A DNA stretch of 64,000 nucleotides from Candidatus Manganitrophaceae bacterium (GCA_016200325.1 JACQEZ010000011.1:1-64000); one strand, 5' to 3'; shown: positions 25,366 to 35,227, counted from the stretch's first letter. The notes: a model not told the origin generated them from the letters alone. Made by a program: numbers and translations.

Positions 25366-27810
25366 CTAGAGGGAGACCTTCCGCAGCCGGAGCGCGTTTG
25401 CGATCACGGAGACCGAGCTGAGGCTCATTGCCGCCGCCGCGATCATCGGGCTGAGAAGAATCCCGAAGGCGGGGTAGAGCGCGCCGGCGGCGATCGGAAC
25501 GCCAAAACTATTATAGATAAAAGCAAAGAGAAGATTCTGCCGGATGTTTCGCATCGTCGCGCGGCTCAGCCGATAGGCGCGGATCACCCCCCGCAGATCC
25601 CCTTTGACCAGCGTCACCCCGGCGCTCTCGATCGCCACATCGGTTCCGGTCCCCATCGCGATCCCGACGTCGGCCTGTGCGAGCGCCGGCGCGTCATTAA
25701 TGCCGTCCCCCGCCATCGCCACCGTATGACCTTCAATTTGCAGCCGCTTGATCACCTCCCGCTTTTGATCGGGAAGGACTTCGGCGATGACTTTGTCGAT
25801 CTCCAGTTTACGGGCGACCGCCTCGGCGGTCGTTCGGCTGTCGCCGGTCAGCATGACCGTTTGAATGCCATGTTTTTTGAGTGATGCGATCGCCTCCGGC
25901 GTCGATTCTTTGATCGGATCGGCCAGCCCGAGCAGTCCAGCCGGCTTGCCATCGACGGCAACGAAAATCACCGTCTGGCCGTCGCGGCGGAGCGCCTCCG
26001 CCTGCTCGACGAAGAGATCGAGCGGCAGCTTCAGCTCCTCGAACAGCGCCCGATTCCCCAAGGCCACCTTTTTCCCTTCCACAACGGCGACCGCTCCCTT
26101 TCCGGTGATCGACCGGAACTCCTTCGCCTCGGTGAGGGAGAGCCCCCGGCTCGCCGCGCCGGCGACGATCGCGTCGGCGAGCGGATGCTCGCTTCCCCGC
26201 TCGAGGCTGGCGGCGAGCCGGAGGAGCGCTTCCTCCGTCCACCCCGGCAGCGGAACGACCCGGATCAGACGGGGCCGCCCTTCGGTCAGGGTACCGGTTT
26301 TGTCAAAGACGAGGGTGTCGACCTTTTGCAACAGTTCAAGCGCTTCGGCATTTTTAAAGAGCACCCCGGCGGTCGCCCCCCGCCCGGTGGCGACCATGAT
26401 CGACATCGGTGTCGCCAACCCCAGCGCGCAGGGGCAGGCGATAATCAGAACGGCGACGGCATTGACGATCGCATGGGCCAGCCGCGGCTCCGGGCCGACC
26501 GTCCACCAGATGAGGAAGGTCACGACCGAGGCCGCCACCACGATCGGAACGAAGTAGCCGGAGACGACGTCGGCGAGCCGTTGAATCGGGGCACGGCTTC
26601 GCTGCGCCTCGCTGACCATCCGGACGATCCGGGCGAGCAGCGTGTCGGCGCCGACCCGCTCGGCCCGCATGATGACGCTGCCGGTTCCATTGATCGTCCC
26701 GCCGGTCACCCGGCTGCCCGGTCCCTTCTCGACCGGCACCGGCTCGCCGGTGATCATTGATTCGTCGACGGCGCTGCTCCCCTCCAGGATGATCCCATCG
26801 ACCGGAATTCGCTCCCCCGGCCGGACCCGAAGGCGGTCTCCGGGATGGACCGCATCGAGCGGGACATCCTCCTCCGTTCCGTCTTCCCGAAGCCGCCGGG
26901 CGGTCTTGGGGGCGAGCCCCAGCAGGGCGCGGATGGCGCTGCTCGTTCGGCTTCGGGCGCGCAGCTCCAGCACCTGGCCGAGCTGGACCAAAACGATTAT
27001 GACCGCCGCCACCTCAAAATAGACCGGCGCCTCTGCATGACCCTGGCGAACGGAAGGGGGGAAAAGGTCGGGGAAGAGGACCGCCACGATGCTGTTGAGA
27101 TAGGCGATCCCGGTCCCGATGGCGATCAGCGTAAACATGTTGAGCGAGCGGTGGACGATCGAGTTCCATCCCCGCTGGAAGAAAGGCCACCCTCCCCAAA
27201 GGACCACCGGGGTCGCCAACGCGAACTGAATCCAAGCGAGCAGCCGGGGCGAGCCGATCTGCTGCAGCGGGTTTCCCGGAATCAGGTCGGACATCGAGAG
27301 CAGGAGCAACGGCACCGTCAAGGCGAGGCTGATCCGGAATCGGCGGGTCATGTCGATCAGTTCGGGATTCGCCTCCTCTTCTACCGTGACGGTCCTCGGC
27401 TCCAGCGCCATGCCGCAGATCGGACACGATCCCGGCGCGTCGCGAACGACCTCCGGATGCATCGGGCAGACATATTCGGTCTTCGTCGCGGGCGGGGCGA
27501 TCGTCATCGGCTCGAGCGCCATGCCGCACTTGGGACAGGCGCCCGGCCCGATCTGCCGGACCTCGGGGTCCATCGGGCAGGTGTATTCTGTCCCCGGCGG
27601 GCGCGGGGGAGCGGGTGCCGCGGCCGGGGCCCCCTCTAAAAATTGGGCGGGCGACTCCCGGAAGCGGTCGAGACAAAATTGCGAGCAGAAGTAGTACCGC
27701 GTCCCCTCATAATCGTACGTCCCCACCGACTCTTCCGGGGTGATCTCCATCAGGCAGATCGGATCGGTGAAGGTTTTCTTTTTCTTTGGATTGGACGGTT
27801 CGTTCGACAT
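25366..27810 (-). CDS. copper-translocating P-type ATPase (YHS + two heavy-metal-binding motifs)
   Basis: 814 residues. Order: YHS domain (16-50, DPICLMEI ... FCSQFC); two heavy-metal-binding motifs of the C-P-M-x-P-E ... C-P-x-C-G-M type (77-97 and 114-135); eight membrane helices; CPC translocation motif [13 protein letters not shown] (459-461); phosphorylation D503 in [18 protein letters not shown] in the nucleotide domain; [12 protein letters not shown] hinge. Helix 7 has YN and helix 8 [15 protein letters not shown], the Cu(I) (IB-1) pattern. It exports Cu(I) from the cytoplasm. There is no N-terminal HMA domain. YHS departs from the usual DPVCGM (DPICLM). Confidence 0.95.
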   Translation of the reverse strand: MSNEPSNPKKKKTFTDPICLMEITPEESVGTYDYEGTRYYFCSQFCLDRFRESPAQFLEGAPAAAPAPPRPPGTEYTCPMDPEVRQIGPGACPKCGMALEPMTIAPPATKTEYVCPMHPEVVRDAPGSCPICGMALEPRTVTVEEEANPELIDMTRRFRISLALTVPLLLLSMSDLIPGNPLQQIGSPRLLAWIQFALATPVVLWGGWPFFQRGWNSIVHRSLNMFTLIAIGTGIAYLNSIVAVLFPDLFPPSVRQGHAEAPVYFEVAAVIIVLVQLGQVLELRARSRTSSAIRALLGLAPKTARRLREDGTEEDVPLDAVHPGDRLRVRPGERIPVDGIILEGSSAVDESMITGEPVPVEKGPGSRVTGGTINGTGSVIMRAERVGADTLLARIVRMVSEAQRSRAPIQRLADVVSGYFVPIVVAASVVTFLIWWTVGPEPRLAHAIVNAVAVLIIACPCALGLATPMSIMVATGRGATAGVLFKNAEALELLQKVDTLVFDKTGTLTEGRPRLIRVVPLPGWTEEALLRLAASLERGSEHPLADAIVAGAASRGLSLTEAKEFRSITGKGAVAVVEGKKVALGNRALFEELKLPLDLFVEQAEALRRDGQTVIFVAVDGKPAGLLGLADPIKESTPEAIASLKKHGIQTVMLTGDSRTTAEAVARKLEIDKVIAEVLPDQKREVIKRLQIEGHTVAMAGDGINDAPALAQADVGIAMGTGTDVAIESAGVTLVKGDLRGVIRAYRLSRATMRNIRQNLLFAFIYNSFGVPIAAGALYPAFGILLSPMIAAAAMSLSSVSVIANALRLRKVSL

Positions 27811-27890
27811 CGCGCCCTTTTAAAATGGGGGAATGAAAGCATCGTTACGTCTGCTTATTGTAAGGCCAAGAGGGGTCGAACGTCAAAAGA

Positions 27891-28490
27891 TCACTCGATC
27901 TGTCGGACCTCTCCCTTCATCGACGCGCCGGCGGAGAGGGCGAAGGTGACCCCCTCTTGAAGGGTCAGGGCCGTTTTGACGATTCGGGTCCGCTCGACGA
28001 TGTGGATCGCGCCGAGATAGAGGTGATTGCTCGGGATGAAAACGACCGCCATGTTTTGTCGTACGCCGTTGGCTTGAACGAGGCTGAATTCACTGGTGAG
28101 GAATCCGCCGATATAGCCCTCCCCGCTCGTCTGTTTCACGAAAACGAATTCCTTAAAACCGGAGGGATTGTGCGGGTTAAAACTATCGACGATCTGCTTG
28201 ATCCCCCGATAGACCCCTCGGATAATCGGAAGGCGCTCCAGGATGCGGTCCATCCAGCCGAGGAAGAGGGCGCCGGTCACGCTGGAGACGACCAGGCCGG
28301 CAACGAAGATGATCACCACCGTCGCCACCACCCCCAACCCCCAGATCTCCACCCCAAAAACGTTATAGAGCCACGGCTGGGCGACGCCGTCGATCAAGCC
28401 GAAGAGCCAGATCAGGAGGGTGACCGTGAGATAAAGGGGCAACAGGGCGATCAACCCGGTCAGCATAATATTTCGAAGCTGCTTCATCAT
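27891..28490 (-). CDS. DUF502 integral membrane protein
   Basis: 199 residues. Two membrane helices (NIMLTGLIALLPLYLTVTLL and VVATVVIIFVAGLVVSSVTG) precede the conserved block LPIIRGVYRGIKQIVDSF and a soluble part with FVFVKQTSGEGYIGGFLTSE, MAVVFIPSNHLYLGAIHIV. This is the standard DUF502 layout. Function unknown. Separated by about 80 bases from the copper ATPase downstream. Confidence 0.92.
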   Translation of the reverse strand: MMKQLRNIMLTGLIALLPLYLTVTLLIWLFGLIDGVAQPWLYNVFGVEIWGLGVVATVVIIFVAGLVVSSVTGALFLGWMDRILERLPIIRGVYRGIKQIVDSFNPHNPSGFKEFVFVKQTSGEGYIGGFLTSEFSLVQANGVRQNMAVVFIPSNHLYLGAIHIVERTRIVKTALTLQEGVTFALSAGASMKGEVRQIE

Positions 28491-28566
28491 TTATCTTCTC
28501 CACGGAAGACGGAAGGAGGACGCACTTATTTTAACTCCGCAATCTAAAATCCGCACTCCGCATTCG

Positions 28567-29301
28567 TTAGACCCCCCATCCCCCGCTGAGATGGATGTTC
28601 CCTCCGGTGACATAACGCGCTTCGTCGGAGAGGAGAAATCGGGCGACGGCGACCGCATCGGTGACCTCGCCGACATAACCGGCCGGGATGTTCTTGATCA
28701 TTCCCGTCATCTCCGACTCGGGGGCGCTTCCGGTCCGGATGAAGCCGGGCGAGATCGCGTTGACCGTGATCCCATGCGGGGCGAGCAGCTTGGCAAGAGA
28801 CCGGGTGAGAATCAGGACGCCGACCTTCGAGATATAATGCGCCGTGATCTGGGGCTGGCCGATCATCTGGTCGGCGTTCGCCATGCTGAAGCTGACGATC
28901 CGTCCCCACCGCCGCGCCTTCATGGCGGGGGTCACGAGACGGGCGAGGTAAAAGAGCGGATGGAGATTGTGGTCGAACATTTCATGCCATCCCTCGATCG
29001 TTTCCTCCAGCAGGTTGACCCGATGATACGGCCCGGCGGCATGGACCAGCGCATCGATCCGCCCCCACGTCCCTTCGGCCTCTTTCACAAATCGCTCGGC
29101 CGCTTTCGGATCGGACACGTCGGCCCGGACGGCGAGTGCCTTCACCCCTTTTTCCCGAATCGCCACCGCCGTCTCCTCGGCCTCTTTCTCGCTGGTTCGA
29201 TAGCAGAGTGCCACCGACCATCCCCGGCCGGCGAGATCGAGCCCGATCGCCCGGCCGATCCCCTTCGCCCCCCCCGTGATCAACACCACCCGTTCCGACA
29301 T
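28567..29301 (-). CDS. short-chain dehydrogenase/reductase (FabG-like)
   Basis: 244 residues, classical SDR. Cofactor site TGGAKGIGRAIG with Arg/Thr after strand 2 (CYRTSEKEAE) suggests NADP preference. LVHAAGPYHRV occupies the NNAG position, catalytic Ser in VSFSMANADQ, Tyr/Lys in HYISK, and PGFIRTG after. It resembles FabG and pteridine-reductase-like enzymes. The NNAG motif is HAAG, as in several pteridine reductase-like proteins. Substrate unknown. Confidence 0.92.
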   Translation of the reverse strand: MSERVVLITGGAKGIGRAIGLDLAGRGWSVALCYRTSEKEAEETAVAIREKGVKALAVRADVSDPKAAERFVKEAEGTWGRIDALVHAAGPYHRVNLLEETIEGWHEMFDHNLHPLFYLARLVTPAMKARRWGRIVSFSMANADQMIGQPQITAHYISKVGVLILTRSLAKLLAPHGITVNAISPGFIRTGSAPESEMTGMIKNIPAGYVGEVTDAVAVARFLLSDEARYVTGGNIHLSGGWGV

Positions 29302-29324
29302 AAGCCCTCACCACCCTCGAGATC

Positions 29325-29897
29325 TTAAAGAATGTAATGTTTGATGAAAAGCCCGACCACGCTGAGCGCCAGCAGAATGGAGACCGCCCGGCAGAGCCGC
29401 TCGTCCCGGATCACCCGCCCTCGGAAAGAAGCGGCGACGATCAAGACGAGAATACCGGAGCTGTACAACATCGCCATGAAGGCGGAGAGCCGCCAGGCGA
29501 CCGGATGGGGCAATCGGCCGCAGGTGAACCCGAGGGCGATCCCGGAGAAAATCGACGCCGAATCGAGCGCCGCCTTGGCGGGATAATAACCGAGAAAGAG
29601 CCTCGCCTTCGGGATCGGCATCCCGGTACGGCCCCCCATTGAGGTGAAGAGAGAGATCGCCGCCACGGAATAGCTCGCCAGAAAATCAAAAGTCATCGGC
29701 GAGGCATGCTCGGAGATCACCCCCAGAATCGCGCGTTGCCCCTTTTCATTGATCAGCGGATAGAAAAGCCCCAAGATCAATCCGACGAAAAAGAAAGGAA
29801 GCGCCCGTTTTAAGATCCCCTGCAGCAGTTTGATCCAGCTCATCCCCTCGGTTCGCCTCAGCATTCCCCCGCCGCTCCCGATTCCTGTATATTCCAA
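29325..29897 (-). CDS. predicted membrane protein, unknown function
   Basis: 190 residues from a TTG at 29897 supported by GAGGAGG four bases upstream; ATG codons at residues 12 and 19 are alternatives. Four to five hydrophobic helices: ALPFFFVGLILGLFYPLI, FLASYSVAAISLFTSMGG, IFSGIALGFTCG, LSAFMAMLYSSGILVLIVAA and AVSILLALSVVGLFI. No known domain recognised. It lies 23 bases upstream of the SDR gene on the same strand and is divergent from terC. Confidence 0.72.
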   Translation of the reverse strand: MEYTGIGSGGGMLRRTEGMSWIKLLQGILKRALPFFFVGLILGLFYPLINEKGQRAILGVISEHASPMTFDFLASYSVAAISLFTSMGGRTGMPIPKARLFLGYYPAKAALDSASIFSGIALGFTCGRLPHPVAWRLSAFMAMLYSSGILVLIVAASFRGRVIRDERLCRAVSILLALSVVGLFIKHYIL

Positions 29898-29961
29898 TTT
29901 TCCTCCTCAGTCAACCGTCGAAAAGGAAATCCCGACCCCGCAGGGGGAAATGGCAAGTCGA

Positions 29962-29990
29962 TTGACTTCGCCTCCCGTTCATATTATAAA
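29962..29990 (+). promoter_or_regulatory. sigma70 promoter for terC
   Basis: TTGACT (29962-29967), 17-base spacer, TATAAA (29985-29990); predicted start near 29997. A weak five-base-pair hairpin with a T-rich tail (29993-30027) follows before the GGAGG site. Confidence 0.65.
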
Positions 29991-30039
29991 GTCCGGGCTT
30001 CAAACGAAACCCGGTCTTTTGTTTTTTCGGAGGTGAATC

Positions 30040-30825
30040 GTGGATTGGCTGGCAGACCCTCAGGCCTGGATCGCGTTGACGACGCTTACCGCGCTCGAGA
30101 TCGTCCTGGGAATCGACAACATCATTTTTATCTCCATCCTCGCCGGGAAGCTTCCCGCCGCGGCGCAGGCGAAGGCCCGGACCGTCGGGCTGATGCTGGC
30201 GATGGTCACCCGGGTCGGTCTCCTTTTTTCTCTCACCTGGATCATGCGGCTGACGACGCCGCTCTTCACCCTCTTCGCCCATGACATTTCGGGGCGCGAC
30301 CTCATTCTCTTAGGCGGCGGCCTCTTCCTCATCGCCAAGAGCACGCATGAAATTCACGAGCGCCTGGAGGGAGAGGAGGCGCACGCCGCGGGACGCTCGG
30401 CCACTTCGTTTGCCAGCGTCATCATTCAAATCAGCCTCCTTGACATCGTCTTCTCGCTCGACTCGGTGATCACGGCCGTGGGGATGGCCAATCAAATCGC
30501 GATCATGGTTTTAGCGGTGGTCATCGCGGTGATCTTCATGATTTTCTTTTCGGGGGCGATCAGCGATTTCGTCCATCGCCACCCGACGGTGAAGATGCTC
30601 GCCCTCGCCTTTCTTCTCCTCATCGGGGTGACGCTGATTGCCGAGGGGCTCGGCCAGCACATCTCCAAAGGGTATATCTATTTTGCCATGGCCTTTTCGG
30701 TGTTCGTGGAGATGCTGAACCTGAAGATGCGGAAGGGCGGACTGGCGCCGGTACAACTGCGAGAGCCGTATGTCGATCCGGCAGGGAAGAAGGGGAAGAG
30801 ACCGATAAAAAAAGGTCGATCCTAG
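30040..30825 (+). CDS. TerC family integral membrane protein
   Basis: 261 residues from the GTG at 30040 (CGGAGG six bases upstream). Seven hydrophobic helices. The family motifs [15 protein letters not shown] (helix 1-2) and [18 protein letters not shown] (helix 4-5) hold the paired membrane Asp residues (GIDN, SLDS) that probably bind metal. TerC relatives export manganese or metallate exoenzymes. No yybP-ykoY-like riboswitch is evident upstream. The stop overlaps the convergent dedA stop. Confidence 0.92.
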   Translation: MDWLADPQAWIALTTLTALEIVLGIDNIIFISILAGKLPAAAQAKARTVGLMLAMVTRVGLLFSLTWIMRLTTPLFTLFAHDISGRDLILLGGGLFLIAKSTHEIHERLEGEEAHAAGRSATSFASVIIQISLLDIVFSLDSVITAVGMANQIAIMVLAVVIAVIFMIFFSGAISDFVHRHPTVKMLALAFLLLIGVTLIAEGLGQHISKGYIYFAMAFSVFVEMLNLKMRKGGLAPVQLREPYVDPAGKKGKRPIKKGRS

Positions 30826-31460
30826 GCCCCCGCGCGCGATCGGACCAGCTCGACCACCCCCGGCAACACCGACACGACGATGATGCCGAGGATCACCAGC
30901 GTGAAATTTTCCTTGACCGTCGGGATATTCCCGAAGAAATACCCGCCGAATAAGAAGAGACCGATCCAGAGTATTCCGCCGACAATATTATATGCGGCAA
31001 AATGCCAGTAGCGCATCCGGCCGATCCCGGCGACAAAGGGGGCGAAGGTCCGGATGATCGGGACGAAGCGGGCGAGGATGATCGTCTTGCCGCCGTACTT
31101 CTCATAAAATTGATGCGTCCGGTCGAGATGCTCTTTTTTAAAGAAGCGGCTCTCTTTCTTCTGAAAGACCTTGGGACCGATCAAATGACCGATCCAGTAG
31201 TTGACCGCATCGCCCAGGATGGCGGCAAGGCTCAGAAGGATAAAGAGCCATCCGATATGGAGGTCGCTGCCGGCGGCCAGCGCCCCGACGCCGAAGAGAA
31301 GGGAGTCGCCCGGAAGAAAAGGGGTGACGACCAGGCCGGTCTCACAGAAGATAATGAGGAAGAGGATCAGATAGGTCCAGGGACCATAATCTTGAAAGAC
31401 GGCGACGAGATGTCGGTCGAGATGAAGAAAGAGGTCGATGAAGGTCTTAAAAAATTCCAC
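30822..31460 (-). CDS. DedA family membrane protein
   Basis: 212 residues with reentrant and transmembrane helices. Family signatures: [19 protein letters not shown] (re-entrant loop), then [20 protein letters not shown] (F-x-R-x-x-P with conserved Arg), and [13 protein letters not shown]. DedA proteins are thought to be lipid (undecaprenyl-phosphate/phosphatidylethanolamine) translocases. Last gene of the pepA-nagZ-dedA run, 24 bases after nagZ. Confidence 0.93.
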   Translation of the reverse strand: MEFFKTFIDLFLHLDRHLVAVFQDYGPWTYLILFLIIFCETGLVVTPFLPGDSLLFGVGALAAGSDLHIGWLFILLSLAAILGDAVNYWIGHLIGPKVFQKKESRFFKKEHLDRTHQFYEKYGGKTIILARFVPIIRTFAPFVAGIGRMRYWHFAAYNIVGGILWIGLFLFGGYFFGNIPTVKENFTLVILGIIVVSVLPGVVELVRSRAGA

Positions 31461-31484
31461 GGGACTCCATCAAACCGGAGGGCA

Positions 31485-32591
31485 TTAACGCCCTCCCCGC
31501 CGCGCCGGGACCGGCTCACCCCGTTTTGCAATCTCCTCAACGACCAATCGATGCGTGTCGCAGCCGACCACCTGCTTGATCTGCTTCGGTTTGGGAGCCT
31601 GGCGCGGCAGGAGGAAGTGCTCTTTGAGACTCAGAATCCGGGCGAGCGATTCATTCAGCCGCTCCTCCTTGATCGTCCCCTTCTCGACGGCGCGGATCAG
31701 CGCTTCAAGCGCCTCCATCTGCTGGTCGGGTGAATGGCAAATTAAAATCAGATCGGATCCCGCCTGAACCTCCTTCACCGCCGCCTCGGGAATCGTAAAT
31801 CCGTCGGTGATCCCCTTCATCTCCAGATCATCGGTGACGACGAGCCCTTCGAACTGAATCGTTTTTCGGAGCAGCTGGGTGACGATCTTCTTGGAGAGCG
31901 AGGCGGGATATTTTTCGTCGAGCTTCGGATAGCGCACATGGGCGGTCATGATCGCATGGAGACGGTTTTCCACCGCATGGATAAACGGCTTTAATTCGAG
32001 GTCGGCCATCCGGGAGAGGGGATGATCGACCGACGGCAGAGTTTTGTGGGAGTCGGCTGCGGTGTCGCCGTGGCCGGGAAAATGCTTCCCGCAGGCGATC
32101 ACCTTCTGATCATGCAGGGCGGCGATCACCGCCAGACCATGCTTGGCGACGAGCGTCGGATTGGCTCCGAACGAACGATCTCCGATAATCGGATTCTTCG
32201 GGTGGGTGTCGACATCGAGCACCGGGGCGAAGTCCATATTGATTCCAACCGCCGCCAGCTCCTTCGCCATCGCCTCGGCGGCGCTGTAGGTCAGCTCGAC
32301 CGAATCGCAACGGCCGAGCGTCCGCGCCGGGGGAAACTGCGTGAAGGGAGGGGCCAGCCGCGAGACCCGACCCCCTTCCTGATCGACGGCGATGAAGAGC
32401 GGGACATCGGGGGAGAGCTTCTGAAGCGACGCGGTCAGTTTGGCGCACTGAAGCGGCTCTTTGATGTTTCGGGAAAAGAGGATCACCCCGCCGATTTGAT
32501 GTTTCTTGATGAGCTCCTCCACCCCCTTCGTCGGGGTGGTTCCGTCAAACCCGATCATCAAGAGCTGGCCGATCTTTCGGCTCAATTTCAT
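31485..32591 (-). CDS. nagZ: beta-N-acetylhexosaminidase NagZ
   Basis: 368 residues, GH3 fold without a second domain. Key blocks: IGFDGTTPT, GGVILFSRNI, AVDQEGGRVSRL, GINMDFAPVLDVDTHPKNPII, catalytic KHFPGHGDTAADSHKTLP (His/Asp dyad) and LVVTDDLEMKGIT containing the nucleophile Asp. It removes N-acetylglucosamine from peptidoglycan fragments in the cytosol (recycling). Slightly longer than E. coli NagZ (341), with a C-terminal tail rich in Arg. Confidence 0.95.
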   Translation of the reverse strand: MKLSRKIGQLLMIGFDGTTPTKGVEELIKKHQIGGVILFSRNIKEPLQCAKLTASLQKLSPDVPLFIAVDQEGGRVSRLAPPFTQFPPARTLGRCDSVELTYSAAEAMAKELAAVGINMDFAPVLDVDTHPKNPIIGDRSFGANPTLVAKHGLAVIAALHDQKVIACGKHFPGHGDTAADSHKTLPSVDHPLSRMADLELKPFIHAVENRLHAIMTAHVRYPKLDEKYPASLSKKIVTQLLRKTIQFEGLVVTDDLEMKGITDGFTIPEAAVKEVQAGSDLILICHSPDQQMEALEALIRAVEKGTIKEERLNESLARILSLKEHFLLPRQAPKPKQIKQVVGCDTHRLVVEEIAKRGEPVPARRGGR

Positions 32592-32666
32592 CCGACACCT
32601 CCTGGAAGTTGCGCGATCCTCATTTTGATTCCCCTCTTCACCCGAGTGGGCGAGGCGAATACGGCT

Positions 32667-34199
32667 TTATTTGTGCTTGGCTTTTTGCTGTTTGGCGAGA
32701 CCGGTGAGATACTGAACCAGCAGGCGGAGGCCGGTTCCGGTCGATCCTTTCGGAACATAGGGACGGGGTCTCTCCCCGTTCCAAGAGGTCCCGGCAATAT
32801 CGAGATGGACCCAAGGGGTGTCGCCGACGAACTGTTTCAAGAAGAGCGCCGCGGTGATGCTGCCGCCCGGCCGCCCCCCGGTGTTCTTCAGATCGGCCAC
32901 CTCGCTCTTGATCTGATCGTAATATTCGTCCCAGAGCGGCAGCGGCCAGACCCGCTCGCCGGTCTCCTCGCTCGCCTTCTGAATCTGCGCGGTCAGCTTC
33001 GGATCGTTTCCGAACAGCGCCATCGCATGGTTCCCGAGCGCCACGACACAGGCGCCGGTCAGGGTGGCGAGATCGATCATCGCAGCCGGCTTAAATCGCA
33101 CGGCATAGGCGAGCGCGTCGGCCAAGCAAAGCCGCCCCTCGGCATCGGTGTTGATCACTTCGACTGTCTTTCCGGAGAGGGTTGTGACGACATCGCCGGG
33201 ATGGATGGCGGTGCCGCTCGGCATGTTATCGGTCGCCGGGAGGACGCCGATGATATGGAGGGGGAGCTGTAGCTGCGCGGCCACCCGCATCGTCCCCAGC
33301 ACGGTGGCGCCGCCGGTCATATCATATTTCATCTGCTCCATGCTCTCGGCCGGTTTCAGCGAGATTCCCCCCGAATCGAATGTCACCGACTTGCCGACCA
33401 GCGCAATCGGCCGCGTCTTTTTTTGCGCCCCCTCATATTCGAGGACGATGAACTTCGGCGGCTCCACCGTTCCCCGCGCCACGCCGAGGAGGGCCCCCAT
33501 CCCAAGCCGCTCCATGTCGGAGCGCTCGAGAACTTCGACCCGGAGATGATAATCGGAGGCGATCTTCTTCGCTTCGTCGGCCAGGCGGCTCGGTGTAATC
33601 ACATTCGACGGCGCATTGCAGAGATCGCGGACATAGTTCACCCCTTCGGCGATCGACCGACCGCGACGGACCCCCATCTGGATCTCGACCGCCCGCTTTT
33701 CATCCGGATCGACGAGGGTGCACTCGCGGACCTCTTTCGGAAGGGCCTCCCGGTCCGTTTTGTAAACCTGAAATTGGTAGAGTCCGAGGATCACCCCCTC
33801 CACCATCGCCTGGGCCAAATCTTGTACGGAGAGACGCGGCAGTCCCTTCCCATGAATCTGTGTGGCGAACTGTGTCAGCCCCATCTCGCGAATCTGGGTC
33901 GCCGCCCGTCCCATCGCTTGGCGGATCCGATCGAGCGTCGTCTCGGCGCGCTTTCCAAGCCCCAGCAAAAGGAGCCGGGGCGAGGCAATTTTTCGGTCGG
34001 TTCGGTCGGTTCGAAGGACAAGCGTCTGAAGGAACCGACCGCTGAATTCGTCGGAGGCGATCACCTCCTGAATCTTGCCGCCGATCGCTTTGTCGATCGA
34101 CGCCGTCTCGGGCGAAAGCGACTCCCCCTCATAATGCCCGAGGACCAGCATTTCGCCCCCCTGCTTCGCCAGCGTTCCCCGTTGGACCTTAAACTCCAT
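32667..34199 (-). CDS. pepA: leucyl aminopeptidase (M17)
   Basis: 510 residues. The C-terminal catalytic domain has VGKSVTFDSGGISLKPAES (metal/Lys site), VNTDAEGRLCLADALAYA (the M17 signature, here VINTDAEGRL) and MIDLATLTGACVVALG. The N-terminal domain (1-170) is less conserved. A cytosolic dinuclear-metal exopeptidase; PepA also binds DNA in E. coli. Lies 22 bases downstream of queE, and 75 bases upstream of nagZ. Confidence 0.96.
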   Translation of the reverse strand: MEFKVQRGTLAKQGGEMLVLGHYEGESLSPETASIDKAIGGKIQEVIASDEFSGRFLQTLVLRTDRTDRKIASPRLLLLGLGKRAETTLDRIRQAMGRAATQIREMGLTQFATQIHGKGLPRLSVQDLAQAMVEGVILGLYQFQVYKTDREALPKEVRECTLVDPDEKRAVEIQMGVRRGRSIAEGVNYVRDLCNAPSNVITPSRLADEAKKIASDYHLRVEVLERSDMERLGMGALLGVARGTVEPPKFIVLEYEGAQKKTRPIALVGKSVTFDSGGISLKPAESMEQMKYDMTGGATVLGTMRVAAQLQLPLHIIGVLPATDNMPSGTAIHPGDVVTTLSGKTVEVINTDAEGRLCLADALAYAVRFKPAAMIDLATLTGACVVALGNHAMALFGNDPKLTAQIQKASEETGERVWPLPLWDEYYDQIKSEVADLKNTGGRPGGSITAALFLKQFVGDTPWVHLDIAGTSWNGERPRPYVPKGSTGTGLRLLVQYLTGLAKQQKAKHK

Positions 34200-34221
34200 T
34201 CGGACTCCTCTATTCAGATAT

Positions 34222-34857
34222 TCAGACCCCGCGCATTTGCGGGTCCCAGATATATTTGTGAAGCTGCAATTGAAATCGAATCGGAAGGCGATCTTCTAAG
34301 ATCCACTCGGCCAGCTGCCGCGGCTCCATCTGATCGAAGACCGGGGAGAAGAGAACGGTCCGGTCGGTGAGGGAGGGATATCGGGAAAGAATCTCCTTTG
34401 CCCACATATAGTCGGCGCGGTCGGCAATGACGAATTTCACCTCATCCGCCCCCTTCAGCCGATTCAGATTTTCCCAGCAGACGGTGTGACTCATCCGGCT
34501 GCCGGGACATTTGATATCCATAATGATGACGGCGCGGGGGTCGACCCGGTCGATCGGAACGCTGCCGCTGGTTTCGATCAAGACCCGATACCCTTCATCG
34601 AGAAGGGTGCGGATGAGCGGATAGATCTCGTCCTGTAAGAGCGGCTCCCCCCCGGTGATTTCAACCAGATCGCATCCGTAACCGCGGATCTCTTGCAACA
34701 CCGATTCAACCGACCGCTCTGTTCCTTCATGGAAGGCATAGGCGGTATCGCACCAGTGGCATCGGAGATTGCAATAGGTCGTTCGAAGGAAAATACAAGG
34801 GAGTCCGGCATAGCTCGATTCTCCCTGTATGCTTTTGAAGATTTCATTCACTTTCAT
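34222..34857 (-). CDS. queE: 7-carboxy-7-deazaguanine synthase QueE (radical SAM)
   Basis: 211 residues. The cluster motif is TTYCNLRCHWCDT, i.e. C-x3-C-x2-C. SIQGES at residues 9-14 and EITGGEPLLQD (SAM-binding GGEP) match QueE. The enzyme turns 6-carboxy-tetrahydropterin into 7-carboxy-7-deazaguanine for queuosine synthesis. Its ATG overlaps the stop of a 65-residue gene by four bases (ATGA). queC, queD and queF are not nearby. Confidence 0.94.
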   Translation of the reverse strand: MKVNEIFKSIQGESSYAGLPCIFLRTTYCNLRCHWCDTAYAFHEGTERSVESVLQEIRGYGCDLVEITGGEPLLQDEIYPLIRTLLDEGYRVLIETSGSVPIDRVDPRAVIIMDIKCPGSRMSHTVCWENLNRLKGADEVKFVIADRADYMWAKEILSRYPSLTDRTVLFSPVFDQMEPRQLAEWILEDRLPIRFQLQLHKYIWDPQMRGV

Positions 34858-35051
34858 AGAATTTTGGAAGAATGGCTGTCGAGAGAATAAAGGGGAGGAA
34901 GGTCTGCTTCCCGGCGGTCTGCCTGGCGTCGATCTTTGATGCGCCGTTGCTGATGGCGACGATCGATGCCGGCATTGGGAAGGTTCTGCACCCGCCGATC
35001 GGGCCCGTAACCGCGCGTCATCTGCCGGCGTTCCTGATTCCGTCGCTCCAC
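34854..35051 (-). CDS. small Arg/Asp-rich protein upstream of queE
   Basis: 65 residues from the GTG at 35051. This start is favoured over a GTG at 35069 because the predicted transcription start is near 35065 and GGAGG (35060-35056) precedes only the inner GTG. Residues 1-45 are ERRNQERRQMTRGYGPDRR and further DRR, QQRR, KDRR and ADRR repeats; the tail is hydrophobic/Ser-rich. Known families with such DRR repeats include uncharacterised small proteins linked to PilZ/c-di-GMP genes; I do not assign a function. The ATGA overlap with queE argues that it is translated. Confidence 0.6.
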   Translation of the reverse strand: MERRNQERRQMTRGYGPDRRVQNLPNAGIDRRHQQRRIKDRRQADRREADLPPLYSLDSHSSKIL

Positions 35052-35071
35052 GCTGCCTCCAAACCGCACGG

Positions 35072-35100
35072 ATTTTAACAGGTTAATGGCGGAACGTCAA
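35072..35100 (-). promoter_or_regulatory. sigma70 promoter for the small-protein/queE/pepA unit
   Basis: Minus-strand TTGACG (35100-35095), 17-base spacer, TAAAAT (35077-35072). Predicted start near 35065, giving a leader of about 14 bases. Confidence 0.7.
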
Positions 35101-35148
35101 GTTTGAAGCGGCATTGCGGATCGCAAAGCCGCGGCCGGTGATCGCGCG

Positions 35149-35201
35149 AAAAAAAATCTCGGATCGAGCCCGCGCCTGCATCCGGAATGTCGCGGGTTCG
35201 A
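35149..35201 (-). terminator. rho-independent terminator after rpsU
   Basis: Minus-strand arms TCGA-A-CCCGCG and CGCGGG-C-TCGA (one mismatch, 16-base loop) followed within eight bases by eight T residues (35156-35149). It lies about 25 bases after the rpsU stop. Confidence 0.65.
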
Positions 35202-35227
35202 GGTCTTTCACATCTGAAGGTGTCGGC

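Noticed and set aside
29898-30039. Manganese (yybP-ykoY) riboswitch upstream of terC
   Set aside because: TerC genes often have one, but only a short leader with a five-base-pair hairpin is present and the conserved core is absent.
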